Assembly: GCF_000374865.1 (NCBI RefSeq)
Contig: NZ_KB895454.1
Span: 186,001 to 250,000 of the forward strand
DNA: 64,000 nt
Origin: Arthrobacter sp. 135MFCol5.1
Lineage (GTDB): Bacteria; Actinomycetota; Actinomycetes; Actinomycetales; Micrococcaceae
Direction of reading: 5' to 3'
The notes under the pieces are model-generated. The model was not told where the DNA came from. It worked only from the letters and a program-made list of their open reading frames with translations, and made no database searches. The translations under genes were made by a program, and so were the position numbers. Positions 1 through 10,130 of the stretch are shown here, in pieces (positions within the stretch are counted from its first letter, which is position 1; each line of letters starts with the position of its first letter).

Positions 1-1542
1 GACCAGGAAGGACAGCCGCCGTACAGCTTCGGCACCATCCTGCAGATCAATCCCAAACGGCAACCCGCCCCGGGCAGCAGCGGACAGGCCGCCACCGAGG
101 AATCAGTGGACATTTTTAATGCCGGCCGGAAGATGCGGGTGGGCATCAGCCCCCTGGTCAACATCAACCAGCTGGCGGTCGGGCAGGAAGTACTGCTTAA
201 CGAGGCGCTCCTGATCGTCGCCGGGCTCGGCTATGAGCGGGCCGGCGAGCTCGCCACGTTGAAGGAGATGCTGGGACGCGACCGCGCCCTGGTGGTGGGC
301 CGTGCGGACGAAGAACGCGTCGTCCGCCTGTCCGGCGCCCTCCTGGCCGAAAAGCTCAGGGTCGGCGATGCCCTTTCCATCGATTCACGCACCGGATATG
401 CGCTGGAAAAGGTTCCGCGTTCCGAGGTGGAGAACCTGGTCCTTGAGGAAGTCCCGGACATCACCTACGAGGACATTGGCGGCCTCGGGCCCCAGATCGA
501 ACAGATCCGAGACGCAGTCGAACTGCCGTTCCTGCATCCGGACCTCTACCGGGAGCACGGGCTGAAGGCCCCCAAGGGCATCCTCCTCTACGGTCCCCCC
601 GGCTGTGGCAAAACGCTGATCGCCAAGGCGGTGGCCAATTCCCTGGCCGCCCGGGCGGCAGAGCGGTCCGGGAACGTGGATCTCAAGAGCTACTTCCTCA
701 ACATCAAGGGGCCCGAACTCCTTGACAAATATGTGGGCGAAACGGAACGGCACATCCGGCTGATCTTTTCCCGCGCCCGTGAAAAGGCTTCCGACGGCAG
801 CCCCGTAGTGGTCTTCTTCGACGAGATGGACTCGCTGTTCCGTACCCGCGGCACCGGGATTTCGTCCGACGTCGAGACCACCATCGTGCCTCAGCTCCTC
901 AGCGAGATCGACGGCGTGGAACGCCTCGACAACGTGATCGTGATCGGTGCGTCCAACCGTGAGGACATGATCGACCCCGCGATCCTCCGGCCGGGCCGGC
1001 TGGACGTGAAGGTCAAGATCCAGCGCCCGGACGCGGAAGCCGCCGCAGACATCTTCAACAAATACATCACACCCGACCTGCCGTTCCACGAATCGGACCT
1101 GGCCGAACACAACGGTGACGTCCAGGCGACGGTAGACGCCATGGTCCAGCGCACCGTCGAAGCCATGTACTCCACGGACAAGTCCAACGAGTTCCTGGAG
1201 GTCACCTACGCCAACGGTGATACCGAAATGCTCTACTTCAAGGACTTCAACTCGGGCGCCGTGGTCCAAAACGTGGTGGACCGGGCCAAGAAGTACGCCA
1301 TCAAGGATTTGCTGACCTCGCACCAGAAGGGACTGCGGATCGAACACCTCCTGCGCGCCGTGGTGGATGAATTCCGCGAACACGAGGACATGCCCAACAC
1401 CACCAACCCTGACGACTGGGCGCGCATCTCCGGGAAGAAGGGCGAACGGATCACCTACATCCGAACCATCGTCCAAGGCAAAGCCGGGCAGGAGCCCGGG
1501 AAGTCGATCGAAACCATGCCCACCACGGGACAGTATCTGTGA
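1..1542 (+). CDS. arc: Proteasome-associated AAA+ ATPase ARC/Mpa (5' end outside window)
   Basis: Hexameric AAA+ unfoldase that recognises Pup-tagged proteins and threads them into the 20S proteasome. The frame is open from base 1, so the N-terminal coiled coil and the true start lie upstream; about 513 residues are visible. An OB-like interdomain region is followed by Walker A GPPGCGKT (visible residues about 198-205), Walker B FFDEMD (about 271-276) and the AAA+ signature ILRPGRLD. The C-terminus ends GQYL, the penultimate-Tyr tail that in Mpa/ARC docks into the proteasome alpha ring. The stop overlaps the candidate dop start by GTGA, indicating an operon. Confidence 0.97.
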   Translation, partial: DQEGQPPYSFGTILQINPKRQPAPGSSGQAATEESVDIFNAGRKMRVGISPLVNINQLAVGQEVLLNEALLIVAGLGYERAGELATLKEMLGRDRALVVGRADEERVVRLSGALLAEKLRVGDALSIDSRTGYALEKVPRSEVENLVLEEVPDITYEDIGGLGPQIEQIRDAVELPFLHPDLYREHGLKAPKGILLYGPPGCGKTLIAKAVANSLAARAAERSGNVDLKSYFLNIKGPELLDKYVGETERHIRLIFSRAREKASDGSPVVVFFDEMDSLFRTRGTGISSDVETTIVPQLLSEIDGVERLDNVIVIGASNREDMIDPAILRPGRLDVKVKIQRPDAEAAADIFNKYITPDLPFHESDLAEHNGDVQATVDAMVQRTVEAMYSTDKSNEFLEVTYANGDTEMLYFKDFNSGAVVQNVVDRAKKYAIKDLLTSHQKGLRIEHLLRAVVDEFREHEDMPNTTNPDDWARISGKKGERITYIRTIVQGKAGQEPGKSIETMPTTGQYL

Positions 1543-3212
1543 CGGGTGCATCAGGACCCGCCGTCGGGGACGCCCTCCCTGCCGGCGGGGCCATGCGGGT
1601 GATGGGAGCGGAAACCGAATACGGCATCCATGCTCCCTCGGCACCCTCGGCCAACGCCACCATGATGAGTGCCCGCGTTGTCCAGGCCTATGCCCAGGTC
1701 ACCCGGCAGCGGGCCGCCGGGGGAGCGGAAACCCGGTGGGACTACACGGATGAAGAACCCCTGCACGATGCCCGGGGCTGGACGGTAGACCGCGGATCGG
1801 CGCATCCCAGCCAGCTGACCGACCAGCCACCGGTGCTTGACGCCGAGTCCGTAGCGTTGGCCTACGGCCGTGAGGAACTTGAGCTCGACGGCCAGGACGA
1901 GTCCGGGTCCCTGTTAATGAACATGGTCCTTGGCAACGGGGCACGGCTGTACGTTGACCATGCCCACCCGGAGTACTCAAGCCCCGAGGTCACCAACCCG
2001 CGCGATGCCGTGGCCTGGGACGCAGCGGGCGACATGGTCGTCCTGGCCGCTGTCCGGCGCCTGGCAGCCGACCCTGCCCTTCCTCCGGTCAATCTCTACA
2101 AGAACAACACCGACAACAAGTCCGTTTCCTATGGGTCGCATGAAAACTACCTCATGCCCCGATCCGTACCATTTGGCGACATTGTCCGTGGACTGACACC
2201 CTTCTTCGTCAGCCGTCAGGTGGTGTGTGGAGCCGGACGCTTGGGACTCGGCCAGGACAGTTCCGTCCCCGGTTTCCAGGTCAGCCAGCGGGCCGACTTT
2301 TTTGAGGCGGAAGTCGGGCTGGAAACCACCATCCGCAGGCCCATCATCAACACCCGGGACGAGCCGCACGCCACCGCGGACAAGTATCGGCGCCTGCACG
2401 TGATCATTGGGGATGCCAACCTCAGCCAGGTGTCCAGCTACCTCAAATTCGGTACCACCGCCCTGGTCCTCAGCCTGATCGAAGCCGGGCTGGCACCAAA
2501 AATCGAGGTCTACGAGCCTGTTACCGCACTGAAGACGGTCAGCCACGACACGTCGCTGACCGCCAAGCTGCGCCTCCTGGACGGCCGTCGGGTGACGGCG
2601 CTGGACCTTCAGTGGATGTACCACGAGGCCGCCGCAAAACTTGCGCAGGACACCGGCGTGGGTGACGCCGTGGATGGCGACGGCCACACCCACGACGTCC
2701 TGGAACGGTGGGCTACCGTCCTGACGCAGCTGGACAACGACCGCACCGCGGCTGCGGGGTCGGTGGAGTGGCTGGCGAAACTCTCCCTGCTGGACGGCTA
2801 CCGGCAACGCGATGGACTGGAATGGAGTGATGCCCGGCTCGGCTTGGTGGATCTGCAGTGGTCCGACATCAGGCCTGAAAAAGGCCTGTACTACCGCATG
2901 CTCGCCAGGGGCCGGATGCAGCGTGTGGTGGACGACTCCGCCATCGCCGCCGCAGTGGCGGAGCCTCCGGAGGACACGCGGGCGTTCTTCCGCGGCAAGT
3001 GCATCAGCAGCTTCGGCAAGGACGTCGTGGGCGCCAGCTGGGATTCGGTGATCTTCGACGTGCCGGGTTACGGACGGCTCCAACGCGTGCCCACCCGGGA
3101 GCCCTTGAGGGGAACCAAAGAGCTGACCGGAGCGTTGTTTGAGCGCTACCGGGAAGCCGGACCGTTCCTGGGAGAACTGCTGGGACACAACAGCACTCCG
3201 CCTGCGGCGTAA
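1539..3212 (+). CDS. dop: Pup deamidase/depupylase Dop
   Basis: Carboxylate-amine-ligase fold enzyme that converts the C-terminal Gln of Pup to Glu and also removes Pup from substrates. The conserved opening MGAETEYGI, the [14 protein letters not shown] block with the catalytic Asp, and [19 protein letters not shown] are all present, and it is paralogous to PafA downstream. The GTG at 1539 overlaps the arc stop (GTGA) and would give 557 residues; an ATG at 1593, preceded by GGCGGGG, gives 539 residues and is an equally reasonable start. Its position between arc and pup is the standard actinobacterial order. Confidence 0.95.
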   Translation: MTGASGPAVGDALPAGGAMRVMGAETEYGIHAPSAPSANATMMSARVVQAYAQVTRQRAAGGAETRWDYTDEEPLHDARGWTVDRGSAHPSQLTDQPPVLDAESVALAYGREELELDGQDESGSLLMNMVLGNGARLYVDHAHPEYSSPEVTNPRDAVAWDAAGDMVVLAAVRRLAADPALPPVNLYKNNTDNKSVSYGSHENYLMPRSVPFGDIVRGLTPFFVSRQVVCGAGRLGLGQDSSVPGFQVSQRADFFEAEVGLETTIRRPIINTRDEPHATADKYRRLHVIIGDANLSQVSSYLKFGTTALVLSLIEAGLAPKIEVYEPVTALKTVSHDTSLTAKLRLLDGRRVTALDLQWMYHEAAAKLAQDTGVGDAVDGDGHTHDVLERWATVLTQLDNDRTAAAGSVEWLAKLSLLDGYRQRDGLEWSDARLGLVDLQWSDIRPEKGLYYRMLARGRMQRVVDDSAIAAAVAEPPEDTRAFFRGKCISSFGKDVVGASWDSVIFDVPGYGRLQRVPTREPLRGTKELTGALFERYREAGPFLGELLGHNSTPPAA

Positions 3213-3296
3213 ACCGCGCCGGAGTGCCCGTCCCGTGGCAGGATGGGGATATCGGAGGATCCGCCGGATCCGCCGGAAGAACGAGGAGGGAAACCG

Positions 3297-3500
3297 ATGG
3301 CAGGCCAGGAGCAACAGCAGCCGCAGTCACGTGACAGCCAGGTCGAAGACGACATTCCCGAGGCACCCCCGGCACCGCCCGAGGCGCAGGCATCGGCGTC
3401 GACCGAAGGCGTGGACGACCTCCTGGATGAAATCGACGGCGTGCTGGAATCGAACGCCGAAGAATTCGTCCGGGCCTTCGTCCAAAAGGGCGGCCAGTAA
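3297..3500 (+). CDS. pup: Prokaryotic ubiquitin-like protein Pup
   Basis: Small, largely disordered protein tag of 67 residues that is attached to lysines of target proteins. The N-terminal half is rich in Gln, Pro, Ala and acidic residues; the C-terminal half carries the ARC-binding helix region (DDLLDEIDGVLESNAEEFVR) and ends FVQKGGQ. The final Gln means Dop must deamidate it before PafA can ligate it. The ATG at 3297 is chosen because GAGGAGGGA precedes it at good spacing; the upstream ATG at 3243 lacks this and would add an unlike, Pro-rich extension. Confidence 0.97.
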   Translation: MAGQEQQQPQSRDSQVEDDIPEAPPAPPEAQASASTEGVDDLLDEIDGVLESNAEEFVRAFVQKGGQ

Positions 3501-3580
3501 CCCGGACCCGATGGGTGGCGGAAGCCGCGGCCGGCCGGAATCTGTACCGACGTTGAGGTACCACGTTCAAGGAGTGATGA

Positions 3581-4402
3581 ATGCAGGAATCAACCGCCAA
3601 CCAGGTAGCCGCCAACGCCACCTCGTCCTTTACCGAGCATCTGCAGCGGGACCGGCCGGAGCTATTACCCTTTAGCCGGTCCTTCTCCGGCAGCGCGTCA
3701 GCGGCTGCCCCCGTGCAGGTTCCCCACGCCACCACGATCGTAGCGATGAGCTACACCGACGGTGTCCTGATGGCGGGCGACCGGCGGGCCACCATGGGCA
3801 ATGTCATTGCCAGCCGGCACATTGAGAAGGTTTTCCCCGCCGACCGCTTCTCGGTCCTTGGCATCGCCGGAACCGCAGGAATTGCTATCGACCTGACCCG
3901 GCTCTTCCAGGTTGAACTTGAGCACTACGAAAAGATCGAGGGCACCCAGCTCAGCCTTGAGGGAAAGGCAAACCGGCTGGGCGCCATGATCAGGGGCAAT
4001 CTGCCCATGGCATTGCAGGGCCTGGCAGTGGTACCGCTCTTCGCCGGCTTCGACACTGGCGCCAACGTGGGCAGGTTGTTCTCCTATGACGTCACCGGGG
4101 GCAGGTACGAGGAACACGAGCACCACACGGTGGGCTCGGGTTCAGTCTTCGCCCGCGGGGCCTTGAAGAAGCTTTGGCGGCCCAACCTCACCGCCGCCGA
4201 GGCGCTGTCCGTGGCCGTGGAATCACTCTACGACGCGGCGGATGATGACTCCGCCACCGGCGGTCCGGATACCGTCCGGCAGTTGTGGCCGGTGGTCTAT
4301 ACCGTGGACAGGACGGGCGCCCGGCGGGTTCCGGACGCCGAACTATCGGCCGCGTCGCGGAACATCATCGAATCCCGCACCATCGCCGGACGGGAGGCCT
4401 GA
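3581..4402 (+). CDS. prcB: 20S proteasome beta subunit PrcB
   Basis: Catalytic subunit of the 20S core. A propeptide of about 50 residues precedes the maturation site in PHA/TTIVAM, making Thr51 of the precursor the N-terminal nucleophile of the mature 222-residue subunit. The [11 protein letters not shown] segment carries the conserved Asp/Arg surroundings of the active site. Start ATG follows AAGGAGTG. The stop lies one base before the prcA start, so the two subunits are co-translated and their stoichiometry is probably coupled. Confidence 0.97.
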   Translation: MQESTANQVAANATSSFTEHLQRDRPELLPFSRSFSGSASAAAPVQVPHATTIVAMSYTDGVLMAGDRRATMGNVIASRHIEKVFPADRFSVLGIAGTAGIAIDLTRLFQVELEHYEKIEGTQLSLEGKANRLGAMIRGNLPMALQGLAVVPLFAGFDTGANVGRLFSYDVTGGRYEEHEHHTVGSGSVFARGALKKLWRPNLTAAEALSVAVESLYDAADDDSATGGPDTVRQLWPVVYTVDRTGARRVPDAELSAASRNIIESRTIAGREA

Positions 4403-4403
4403 G

Positions 4404-5114
4404 ATGACGCAGCAGTTCTATGTCTCGCCTGAACAGCTGATGAAGGACCGCGCGGACTTCGCGCGGAAGGGCATCGCCCGCGGCCGCTCGGTGGTAGTGA
4501 TCAGCTGCGCGGACGGCATCGCGCTGGTCGCCGAGAACCCTTCCCCGTCACTGCACAAGATCGGCGAGATTTACGACAAGATCGCTTTCGCAGCCGTAGG
4601 GAAATACAACGAATTTGAAAGCCTCCGCCAGGCAGGTGTCCGCTACGCCGACGTTCGCGGCTACTCCTATGACCGCGAGGACGTCACCGCCCGCGGGCTG
4701 GCCAGCGTGTACGCGCAAAGCCTCGGAGCAGTCTTCACCGCCGAGCAAAAGCCCTTCGAGGTGGAGCTTGCCGTCGCCGAGGTGGGCCCCACCCAGGCCG
4801 ACGACCACCTGTACCGCCTGACCTTCGACGGCTCGATCGCAGACGAACACAGCTTCGTCGTCATGGGTGGGCAGGCCGAGAAAGTCTCCTCCGCCATCGA
4901 CGCCGGCTGGCAGGCCTCCCTGGGGTTCGCCGACGCCGTCCGCCTGGCCCTGAAAGGGCTGACCCCCGCCGCGGACACGGACCAACCGCCCACCCCGCTG
5001 CCCGCAAGCGCCCTCGAAGTGGCGGTCCTGGACAGGCGTTCCGAAAGCTCCCGCGGGACACGGCGCGCCTTCCGCAGGCTGAACGACGCGGACATTACGG
5101 CATTGCTGGCCTAG
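4404..5114 (+). CDS. prcA: 20S proteasome alpha subunit PrcA
   Basis: Forms the outer rings of the 20S core, gates the chamber and binds the ARC tail. The 236-residue protein starts MTQQFYVSPEQLMKDRADFA, as in actinobacterial PrcA, and retains the alpha-type N-terminal gating segment and the GKYNEFESLRQAGVRYAD block. ATG 4404 is chosen because it follows GGGAGG inside the prcB end; the longer upstream open frame simply overlaps prcB. Only 9 bases separate it from pafA. Confidence 0.97.
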   Translation: MTQQFYVSPEQLMKDRADFARKGIARGRSVVVISCADGIALVAENPSPSLHKIGEIYDKIAFAAVGKYNEFESLRQAGVRYADVRGYSYDREDVTARGLASVYAQSLGAVFTAEQKPFEVELAVAEVGPTQADDHLYRLTFDGSIADEHSFVVMGGQAEKVSSAIDAGWQASLGFADAVRLALKGLTPAADTDQPPTPLPASALEVAVLDRRSESSRGTRRAFRRLNDADITALLA

Positions 5115-5123
5115 GAGGACCAC

Positions 5124-6488
5124 ATGGACAAGAGAATCTTCGGTATCGAAACCGAATTCGGGATCTCGTATTCAAGCCCCGATTCGAGGCCTCTTGCTCC
5201 CGAAGAGGTGGCGCGGTACCTCTTCAGGAAGGTGGTCAGCTGGGGACGCTCATCCAATGTTTTCCTCACCAACGGTTCCCGGCTCTACCTCGATGTTGGA
5301 TCCCACCCCGAGTACGCCACCGCCGAGTGCGATGACCTTGCCCAGCTGATCGCCCACGACCGCGCGGGCGAGCTGATCCTCGACGACCTCGTGGACGAAG
5401 CCCAAGCCAGGCTCGCGGCGGAGGGCTTCAATGGCACCGTTTATTTGTTCAAGAACAACACGGACTCCGCCGGGAACTCCTACGGCAGCCACGAGAACTA
5501 CCTCATCCCGCGGCGCGGGGAATTCTCCCGCCTCGCGGAGATCCTGATCCCTTTCCTGGTGACCCGCCAGCTCATCGCAGGGGCCGGAAAAATCCTCAAG
5601 ACGCCGCACGGAGCCACCTACGCGTTCTCCCAGCGTGCCGACCACATTTGGGAGGGCGTATCCTCCGCAACCACCCGGTCACGCCCCATCATCAACACCC
5701 GGGACGAGCCACACGCGGATGCCGAGTTCTACCGTCGGCTCCACGTCATTGTCGGGGACTCGAACATGTCAGAGGCCACAGCGCTCATGAAGGTGGGCAC
5801 CGTGGACCTGGTCCTGCGGATGATCGAAGCAGGCGTGATCATGCGCGACATGCGGATGGAAAACCCCATCCGGAGCATCCGCGAAATTTCCCATGACCTC
5901 AGCGGCAGGGCACTCGTGCGGCTCGCCAACGGCCGCCAGCTTACCGCCCTGGAGATCCAGCAGGAGTACCTCACCAAGGTCACCGCTTTCGTCCAGGAAC
6001 ATGGCGCGCACAACCCGCACGTTCCAGTAATCCTGGACCTGTGGGAACGGACCCTCCACGCGATCGAGACCGGTGATACCAGGAGCATCGACACCGAAAT
6101 CGACTGGGCCATCAAGAAGAAGCTGATGGACAACTACCGCGAACGCCATGGCCTGGGCCTGGAGGCGCCACGCATCGCCCAGTTGGACCTGACGTACCAC
6201 GACATCTCCCGCAGCCGGGGCATCTACTATTTGCTGCAGTCCCGCGGTGCCGTGCGCCGGATCGTTGACGATACCGTCATCAAGGGAGCCGTGGACGCGC
6301 CGCCGCAAACCACGCGTGCCAAGCTGCGGGGCGACTTTGTCCGCCGCGCGCAGGAGTTGGGCCGCGACTACACGGTGGACTGGGTGCACCTGAAGCTCAA
6401 CGACCGTGCCCACCAGACCATTCTCTGCAAGGATCCGTTCCGCAGCGTGGATGAGCGCGTGGATGCCCTGCTCGACTCTATGGGCTGA
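5124..6488 (+). CDS. pafA: Pup-protein ligase PafA
   Basis: ATP-dependent ligase that forms the isopeptide bond between the C-terminal Glu of Pup and a substrate lysine. Its 454 residues start [18 protein letters not shown], with the metal/ATP-binding Glu in the ETEFG motif. [18 protein letters not shown] contains Asp57, the conserved catalytic base position. The C-terminal stretch [20 protein letters not shown] is typical of the family. AGGAGG precedes the ATG. It closes the core Pup-proteasome cluster, which here is complete. Confidence 0.97.
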   Translation: MDKRIFGIETEFGISYSSPDSRPLAPEEVARYLFRKVVSWGRSSNVFLTNGSRLYLDVGSHPEYATAECDDLAQLIAHDRAGELILDDLVDEAQARLAAEGFNGTVYLFKNNTDSAGNSYGSHENYLIPRRGEFSRLAEILIPFLVTRQLIAGAGKILKTPHGATYAFSQRADHIWEGVSSATTRSRPIINTRDEPHADAEFYRRLHVIVGDSNMSEATALMKVGTVDLVLRMIEAGVIMRDMRMENPIRSIREISHDLSGRALVRLANGRQLTALEIQQEYLTKVTAFVQEHGAHNPHVPVILDLWERTLHAIETGDTRSIDTEIDWAIKKKLMDNYRERHGLGLEAPRIAQLDLTYHDISRSRGIYYLLQSRGAVRRIVDDTVIKGAVDAPPQTTRAKLRGDFVRRAQELGRDYTVDWVHLKLNDRAHQTILCKDPFRSVDERVDALLDSMG

Positions 6489-6540
6489 CGTCCAGCTTCA
6501 GGGTCTATTCTGGATAAGGTCCTTTTAACGGGACCTGCCA

Positions 6541-6570
6541 CGGCATTGTCCGCTGCCATGCGGAATGCCG
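6541..6570 (+). terminator. Stem-loop after pafA, no U-tract
   Basis: CGGCATT pairs with AATGCCG and an inner CCGC pairs with GCGG, giving a compact hairpin between pafA and the FKBP lipoprotein gene. There is no run of T after it, so it could be a weak or factor-dependent terminator or part of the leader of the next gene. A TATTCT -10-like box lies upstream at 6506-6511. Confidence 0.35.
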
Positions 6571-6601
6571 TATCCATCTTGCCCCGACGAAAGTTTCCTA
6601 C

Positions 6602-7570
6602 GTGCGCCGACTACTAGCAATCCTCCTTCCCGGCCTGCTGCTGCTGACCGCCTGTGGAGGCACAGCTTCACAGCCTGAGCCCACCAGCCAGTCCGCCGGG
6701 GAGACTGCAAAGTTCGACTCCCTCAAACTCACGGACAACGGGGACAAGAAGGCCCCGGGCGTGGACTTCGACAAGCCCCTGTCCGTCACTGAACCGACCA
6801 TCAAGGTCGTTTCCCAAGGCAGCGGCGACGCCGTCAAGGCAAACCAGGTAGCCAAGATTTCGATCCTGGCCCTGAACGGCACCGACGGATCCCAGCTGGA
6901 GGACACGTTCCCCAGCGAGCCCGAGAGCCTCGAGCTGACCGACGACCTCAAGACCAGCAGCCCGGTCATCTACAACGCCTTCGTTGGCGCGAAGGTCGGA
7001 TCCAGCCTGGCCTTGGCCGTCCCCGGCCAGCAAAGTGCCCCGTCAGCCAGCCCCAGCCCGTCCGACGGCGCCAGCCCCAGCCCGAGCGCTGCAGCTGATC
7101 CCACCCAGTTGCTGATCATCAAAGTCATTTCCGCTGCCGACTCCACGCCCGTCCTGGACAAGCCCCAAGGCGAGACCGTGACGCCGCCTCCCGGCCTGCC
7201 CACCGTGACGGAAAAAGACGGCAAGCCGGAAATCAACGTTGCGGGTGCCCCCGCGCCCACATCCCTCGTATCGCAGGACCTGATCAAGGGCACGGGCGCC
7301 ACCGTCAAGGAATCCGACACCCTGACCGTGAACTACGTTGGCGTCAACCTCGCCGACGGCACAAAGTTTGATTCCAGCTTCGACCGCGGCCAACCGGCAA
7401 CCTTCCCGTTGACCGGTGTCATCAAAGGCTGGACCCAGGGCCTGGCCGGCAAGACGGTAGGCTCCCGTGTCCTGCTGGTCATCCCCAAGGACCTGGCTTA
7501 TGGCGACGCCGGCCAGGGCCAGGCGAAGGGTGACCTTGTCTTCGTAGTGGACATCCTCGGGGTCAAGTAG
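6602..7570 (+). CDS. FKBP-type peptidyl-prolyl isomerase lipoprotein with two FKBP-like domains
   Basis: Extracytoplasmic, membrane-anchored prolyl isomerase of 322 residues. The signal peptide MRRLLAILLPGLLLLTAC ends in a lipobox with Cys18 as lipidation site. An N-terminal domain (about 60-145) looks like a diverged FKBP fold; a Ser/Pro-rich linker (SPSPSDGASPSPS) follows; the C-terminal domain (about 220-322) is a good FKBP with VNYVGVNLADGTKFDSSF, GVIKGWTQGLAGKTVGSR and PKDLAYG. The GTG start gives the only sensible signal peptide. FKBP genes are regularly found next to the actinobacterial proteasome locus; a functional link is not shown. Confidence 0.9.
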   Translation: MRRLLAILLPGLLLLTACGGTASQPEPTSQSAGETAKFDSLKLTDNGDKKAPGVDFDKPLSVTEPTIKVVSQGSGDAVKANQVAKISILALNGTDGSQLEDTFPSEPESLELTDDLKTSSPVIYNAFVGAKVGSSLALAVPGQQSAPSASPSPSDGASPSPSAAADPTQLLIIKVISAADSTPVLDKPQGETVTPPPGLPTVTEKDGKPEINVAGAPAPTSLVSQDLIKGTGATVKESDTLTVNYVGVNLADGTKFDSSFDRGQPATFPLTGVIKGWTQGLAGKTVGSRVLLVIPKDLAYGDAGQGQAKGDLVFVVDILGVK

Positions 7571-7636
7571 CAACACTTACAAGGAGGCCGCATCCTTTCG
7601 CGGCACCCACCAGTACACTCACGCAGAGGAGCAAAC

Positions 7637-8032
7637 ATGTCGTTTGGACAGCGGGAATTCGACCGCCAGAAGCCCGAAATCGATTTTCCGGAAGGCGACG
7701 TCCCCACGGAACTGGTCATCACCGACATCATTGAGGGCGACGGCCGGGAAGCCCAGGCGGGCGACACCGTCTCCACCCACTATGTTGGCGTGGCCTGGTC
7801 CACGGGCGAAGAGTTCGACGCCTCATGGGGCCGCGGCGCACCGTTGGACTTCCGTGTCGGCGTCGGCCAGGTCATCCAGGGCTGGGACCAAGGCCTGCTG
7901 GGCATGAAGGTCGGCGGCCGCCGCCGCCTCGAGATCCCCTCAGAACTGGCATACGGCTCCCGAGGAGCCGGTGGAGCGATCAAGCCCAACGAGGCGCTGA
8001 TCTTCGTTGTGGACCTCGTCGGGGTCCGCTGA
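7637..8032 (+). CDS. FKBP-type peptidyl-prolyl cis-trans isomerase (cytoplasmic)
   Basis: Single-domain FKBP of 131 residues without signal peptide, expected to catalyse cis-trans isomerisation of Xaa-Pro bonds in the cytoplasm. Diagnostic segments are VSTHYVGVAWSTGEEFDASW, GVGQVIQGWDQGLLGMKVGG and PSELAYGSRG, ending FVVDLVGVR. The ATG is preceded by GAGGAG at good spacing. It is paralogous to the C-terminal domain of the lipoprotein just upstream, suggesting a local duplication. A terminator follows. Confidence 0.95.
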   Translation: MSFGQREFDRQKPEIDFPEGDVPTELVITDIIEGDGREAQAGDTVSTHYVGVAWSTGEEFDASWGRGAPLDFRVGVGQVIQGWDQGLLGMKVGGRRRLEIPSELAYGSRGAGGAIKPNEALIFVVDLVGVR

Positions 8033-8058
8033 CTTTCAGCACACCGCACCAACCACAG

Positions 8059-8105
8059 GCGCGGCAGCACGGGGATGTTTCCCGGTGCTGCCGCGCTTTC
8101 GGTTT
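8059..8105 (+). terminator. Hairpin terminator between FKBP gene and pafBC
   Basis: A 12-bp perfect stem (GCGCGGCAGCAC with GTGCTGCCGCGC, 8059-8070 and 8085-8096) is followed by TTTCGGTTT. It should end the proteasome/FKBP transcript and insulate pafBC. Confidence 0.75.
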
Positions 8106-8135
8106 AAGGCGGAGGAGTTTAGTAACGTAGCCAAG

Positions 8136-10121
8136 GTGTCCGTATCCCGCACTGAACGACTCCTCAACCTGTTGATCGCGCTCCTGAATACCCGCTATGG
8201 GCTGCGGCGCAGTGAACTGCGGGAGAAGGTCTACCACGACGCCTCCGGCAACGACGTCGCATTTGGACGGATGTTCGAGCGCGACAAAAACGACCTGCGG
8301 GCGATGGGCTTCGACGTCGAGACGCTCACGGACACCGGCTGGAGCGAAGACGACCCCGCCACCACGCGCTACCGGATCGGCAAGGAATCCAACAGGCTCC
8401 CCGACGTCCAGCTGGCACCAGAAGAATGGACCGTCCTGCTGCTCGCCTCGCAGCTCTGGGAGCGGGCGGCCCTGGGCGCGGCGGCCCAGAGCGCACTTCG
8501 CAAAATCCAGGCCTCCGGACAGCTGGCGGACGTTGAACTGCCCGCCGGTGTCCAACCCCGGATCAAGCCCGCCGGACAAGCCTTTGATGACATCGTCACC
8601 GCCATGCATGCCCGGCATCCGGTCAGCTTCACCTACCTGGCCGGCAGCACCGGCAAGGAGGAAGAACGGGTGGTGGAACCCTGGGGCCTTGGCAGCCGCT
8701 TTGGCCAGTGGTACCTGATGGGGAAGGACCGCATCCGCAACGCGCCCCGGCATTTCCGTCTTTCCCGGTTCACCAGCGCCGTCACGGTACTAAGCAAAGA
8801 CCAGTACGCCCCGCCCGCGGACTTCAGTATCCGCGCCGCATTGGACCGGCTGCCTGAACTGCCGCTGCGCGCCACCGTCGTGGACGTCAGGAAGGGGCGC
8901 CTCCTCGCCTTGCGGAGCCGTGCCGGAGCCGCCGCAACGCAGGTGCCGGGCGGACCGCCCGCCGACGGCTTTGACCGGCTTGTCCTGGAATACCGGGATC
9001 CGGAAGTGCTTGCCGAGGAACTCGCCTCCTACGGGCCGGACGCGCTGGTGGTGGACCCGGAAGACCTCGCCGCTGCCGTGCGCCGCCGGCTTAGGGCCGC
9101 CGCCGCCTTCAGCGCCGCACCCATCCCCGCCTACACGTTCGTCGACGTCCACGCCCGGGCCGCCCGCAAGCGGACCTCCGAGGACCAGCTCAAGCGCATG
9201 CTCCAACTGGTCCCTTTCCTGGTCCACAACCAGGGCCTGCACATCCAGGATGTCGCAAAGCATTTCGGGATCACCCGCGAGGAACTGGAGGCTGATCTCC
9301 AGATCCTCATCTGCTCCGGGCTGCCCGAGGGTTACCCGGATGACCTGCTTGATATCCAATGGGAAGACGGCCACGTCTTCATTTCCCAGGATCTGGACTT
9401 GAAGCGTCCCGTCCGATTCACCGTGGAGGAAGCCTGCGCACTGCTGACGGGCCTCGAAACGCTCAACGGCCTGCCCGACCTGCCCGGCGGCGGTGCACTG
9501 GAATCGGTCACCCTCAAGTTGCTCGCCGCAGCCGGTGAGGAAGGCCTCCAGGCGGCCTCCATTGCCGGACCCCAGGTGGCACCAGCAGACGCCGACACCC
9601 ATGCCACCATCCGGCAGGCCATTGAAACCCGCTCCCAGCTGCGGCTGACCTACCTCTCGCCCCAGCGGGACGCGGTCACGATCCGGGATGTCGACCCCCT
9701 ACGGCTCTATTCGCTGGACAACACCTGGTATTTCGAAGCCTGGTGCCACAGCGTGTCAGGACTTCGGAACTTCCGCCTGGACCGGGTGCAGGAGGTGCAC
9801 CCCAACGGCGCACCTGCAGGCCGCCACGCCACGCCCGGCGGCGGCGTGCCCGCCAAACTCTTCACCCCCAACGACGACGACACCACAGTGATCATCCAGC
9901 TCACCCGGCAGGGGAGGGGCCTGGCGGACGACTATTACGCGGAGCGCACCGCGGAATTGCCCGACGGCGGCCTGGTGGCCGAGATCAGGTTTGGCAGCAC
10001 TGCGTGGCTGCCCATGTTCGTGGCCCAGCACGGGGGCACGGCCAGGATCCTGGCGCCGGCGGAACTTGCCGCGGCGGCAAGCGAGTGGCTCGCGGCGTCG
10101 CTGGCAACCTACGACGGATAG
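8136..10121 (+). CDS. pafBC: PafB-PafC fusion, WYL-domain DNA-damage response regulator
   Basis: Transcriptional activator of the LexA-independent DNA damage response. At about 661 residues it joins PafB and PafC, which are separate genes in mycobacteria; the fused form is known from Arthrobacter. Each half has an N-terminal winged helix (first: SRTERLLNLLIALLNTRYGL; second: RMLQLVPFLVHNQGLHIQDV at about 350) followed by a WYL domain (second WYL: LRLTYLSPQRD and DPLRLYSLDNTWYFEAWC). The GTG at 8136 is chosen as the first start before the HTH; a GGAGGAG lies 18 nt upstream, farther than usual, so the exact start is uncertain. The stop overlaps the -10 box of the next gene. Confidence 0.93.
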   Translation: MSVSRTERLLNLLIALLNTRYGLRRSELREKVYHDASGNDVAFGRMFERDKNDLRAMGFDVETLTDTGWSEDDPATTRYRIGKESNRLPDVQLAPEEWTVLLLASQLWERAALGAAAQSALRKIQASGQLADVELPAGVQPRIKPAGQAFDDIVTAMHARHPVSFTYLAGSTGKEEERVVEPWGLGSRFGQWYLMGKDRIRNAPRHFRLSRFTSAVTVLSKDQYAPPADFSIRAALDRLPELPLRATVVDVRKGRLLALRSRAGAAATQVPGGPPADGFDRLVLEYRDPEVLAEELASYGPDALVVDPEDLAAAVRRRLRAAAAFSAAPIPAYTFVDVHARAARKRTSEDQLKRMLQLVPFLVHNQGLHIQDVAKHFGITREELEADLQILICSGLPEGYPDDLLDIQWEDGHVFISQDLDLKRPVRFTVEEACALLTGLETLNGLPDLPGGGALESVTLKLLAAAGEEGLQAASIAGPQVAPADADTHATIRQAIETRSQLRLTYLSPQRDAVTIRDVDPLRLYSLDNTWYFEAWCHSVSGLRNFRLDRVQEVHPNGAPAGRHATPGGGVPAKLFTPNDDDTTVIIQLTRQGRGLADDYYAERTAELPDGGLVAEIRFGSTAWLPMFVAQHGGTARILAPAELAAAASEWLAASLATYDG

Positions 10122-10130
10122 ACTTCCAGC

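Noticed and set aside
3243..3296. N-terminal extension of Pup
   Set aside because: Pro-rich, unlike Pup, and the strong GAGGAGGGA belongs to the ATG at 3297.
1977..3314. 445-codon open frame antisense to dop
   Set aside because: High-GC shadow of a real gene in the opposite frame; no family match and no ribosome-binding site.
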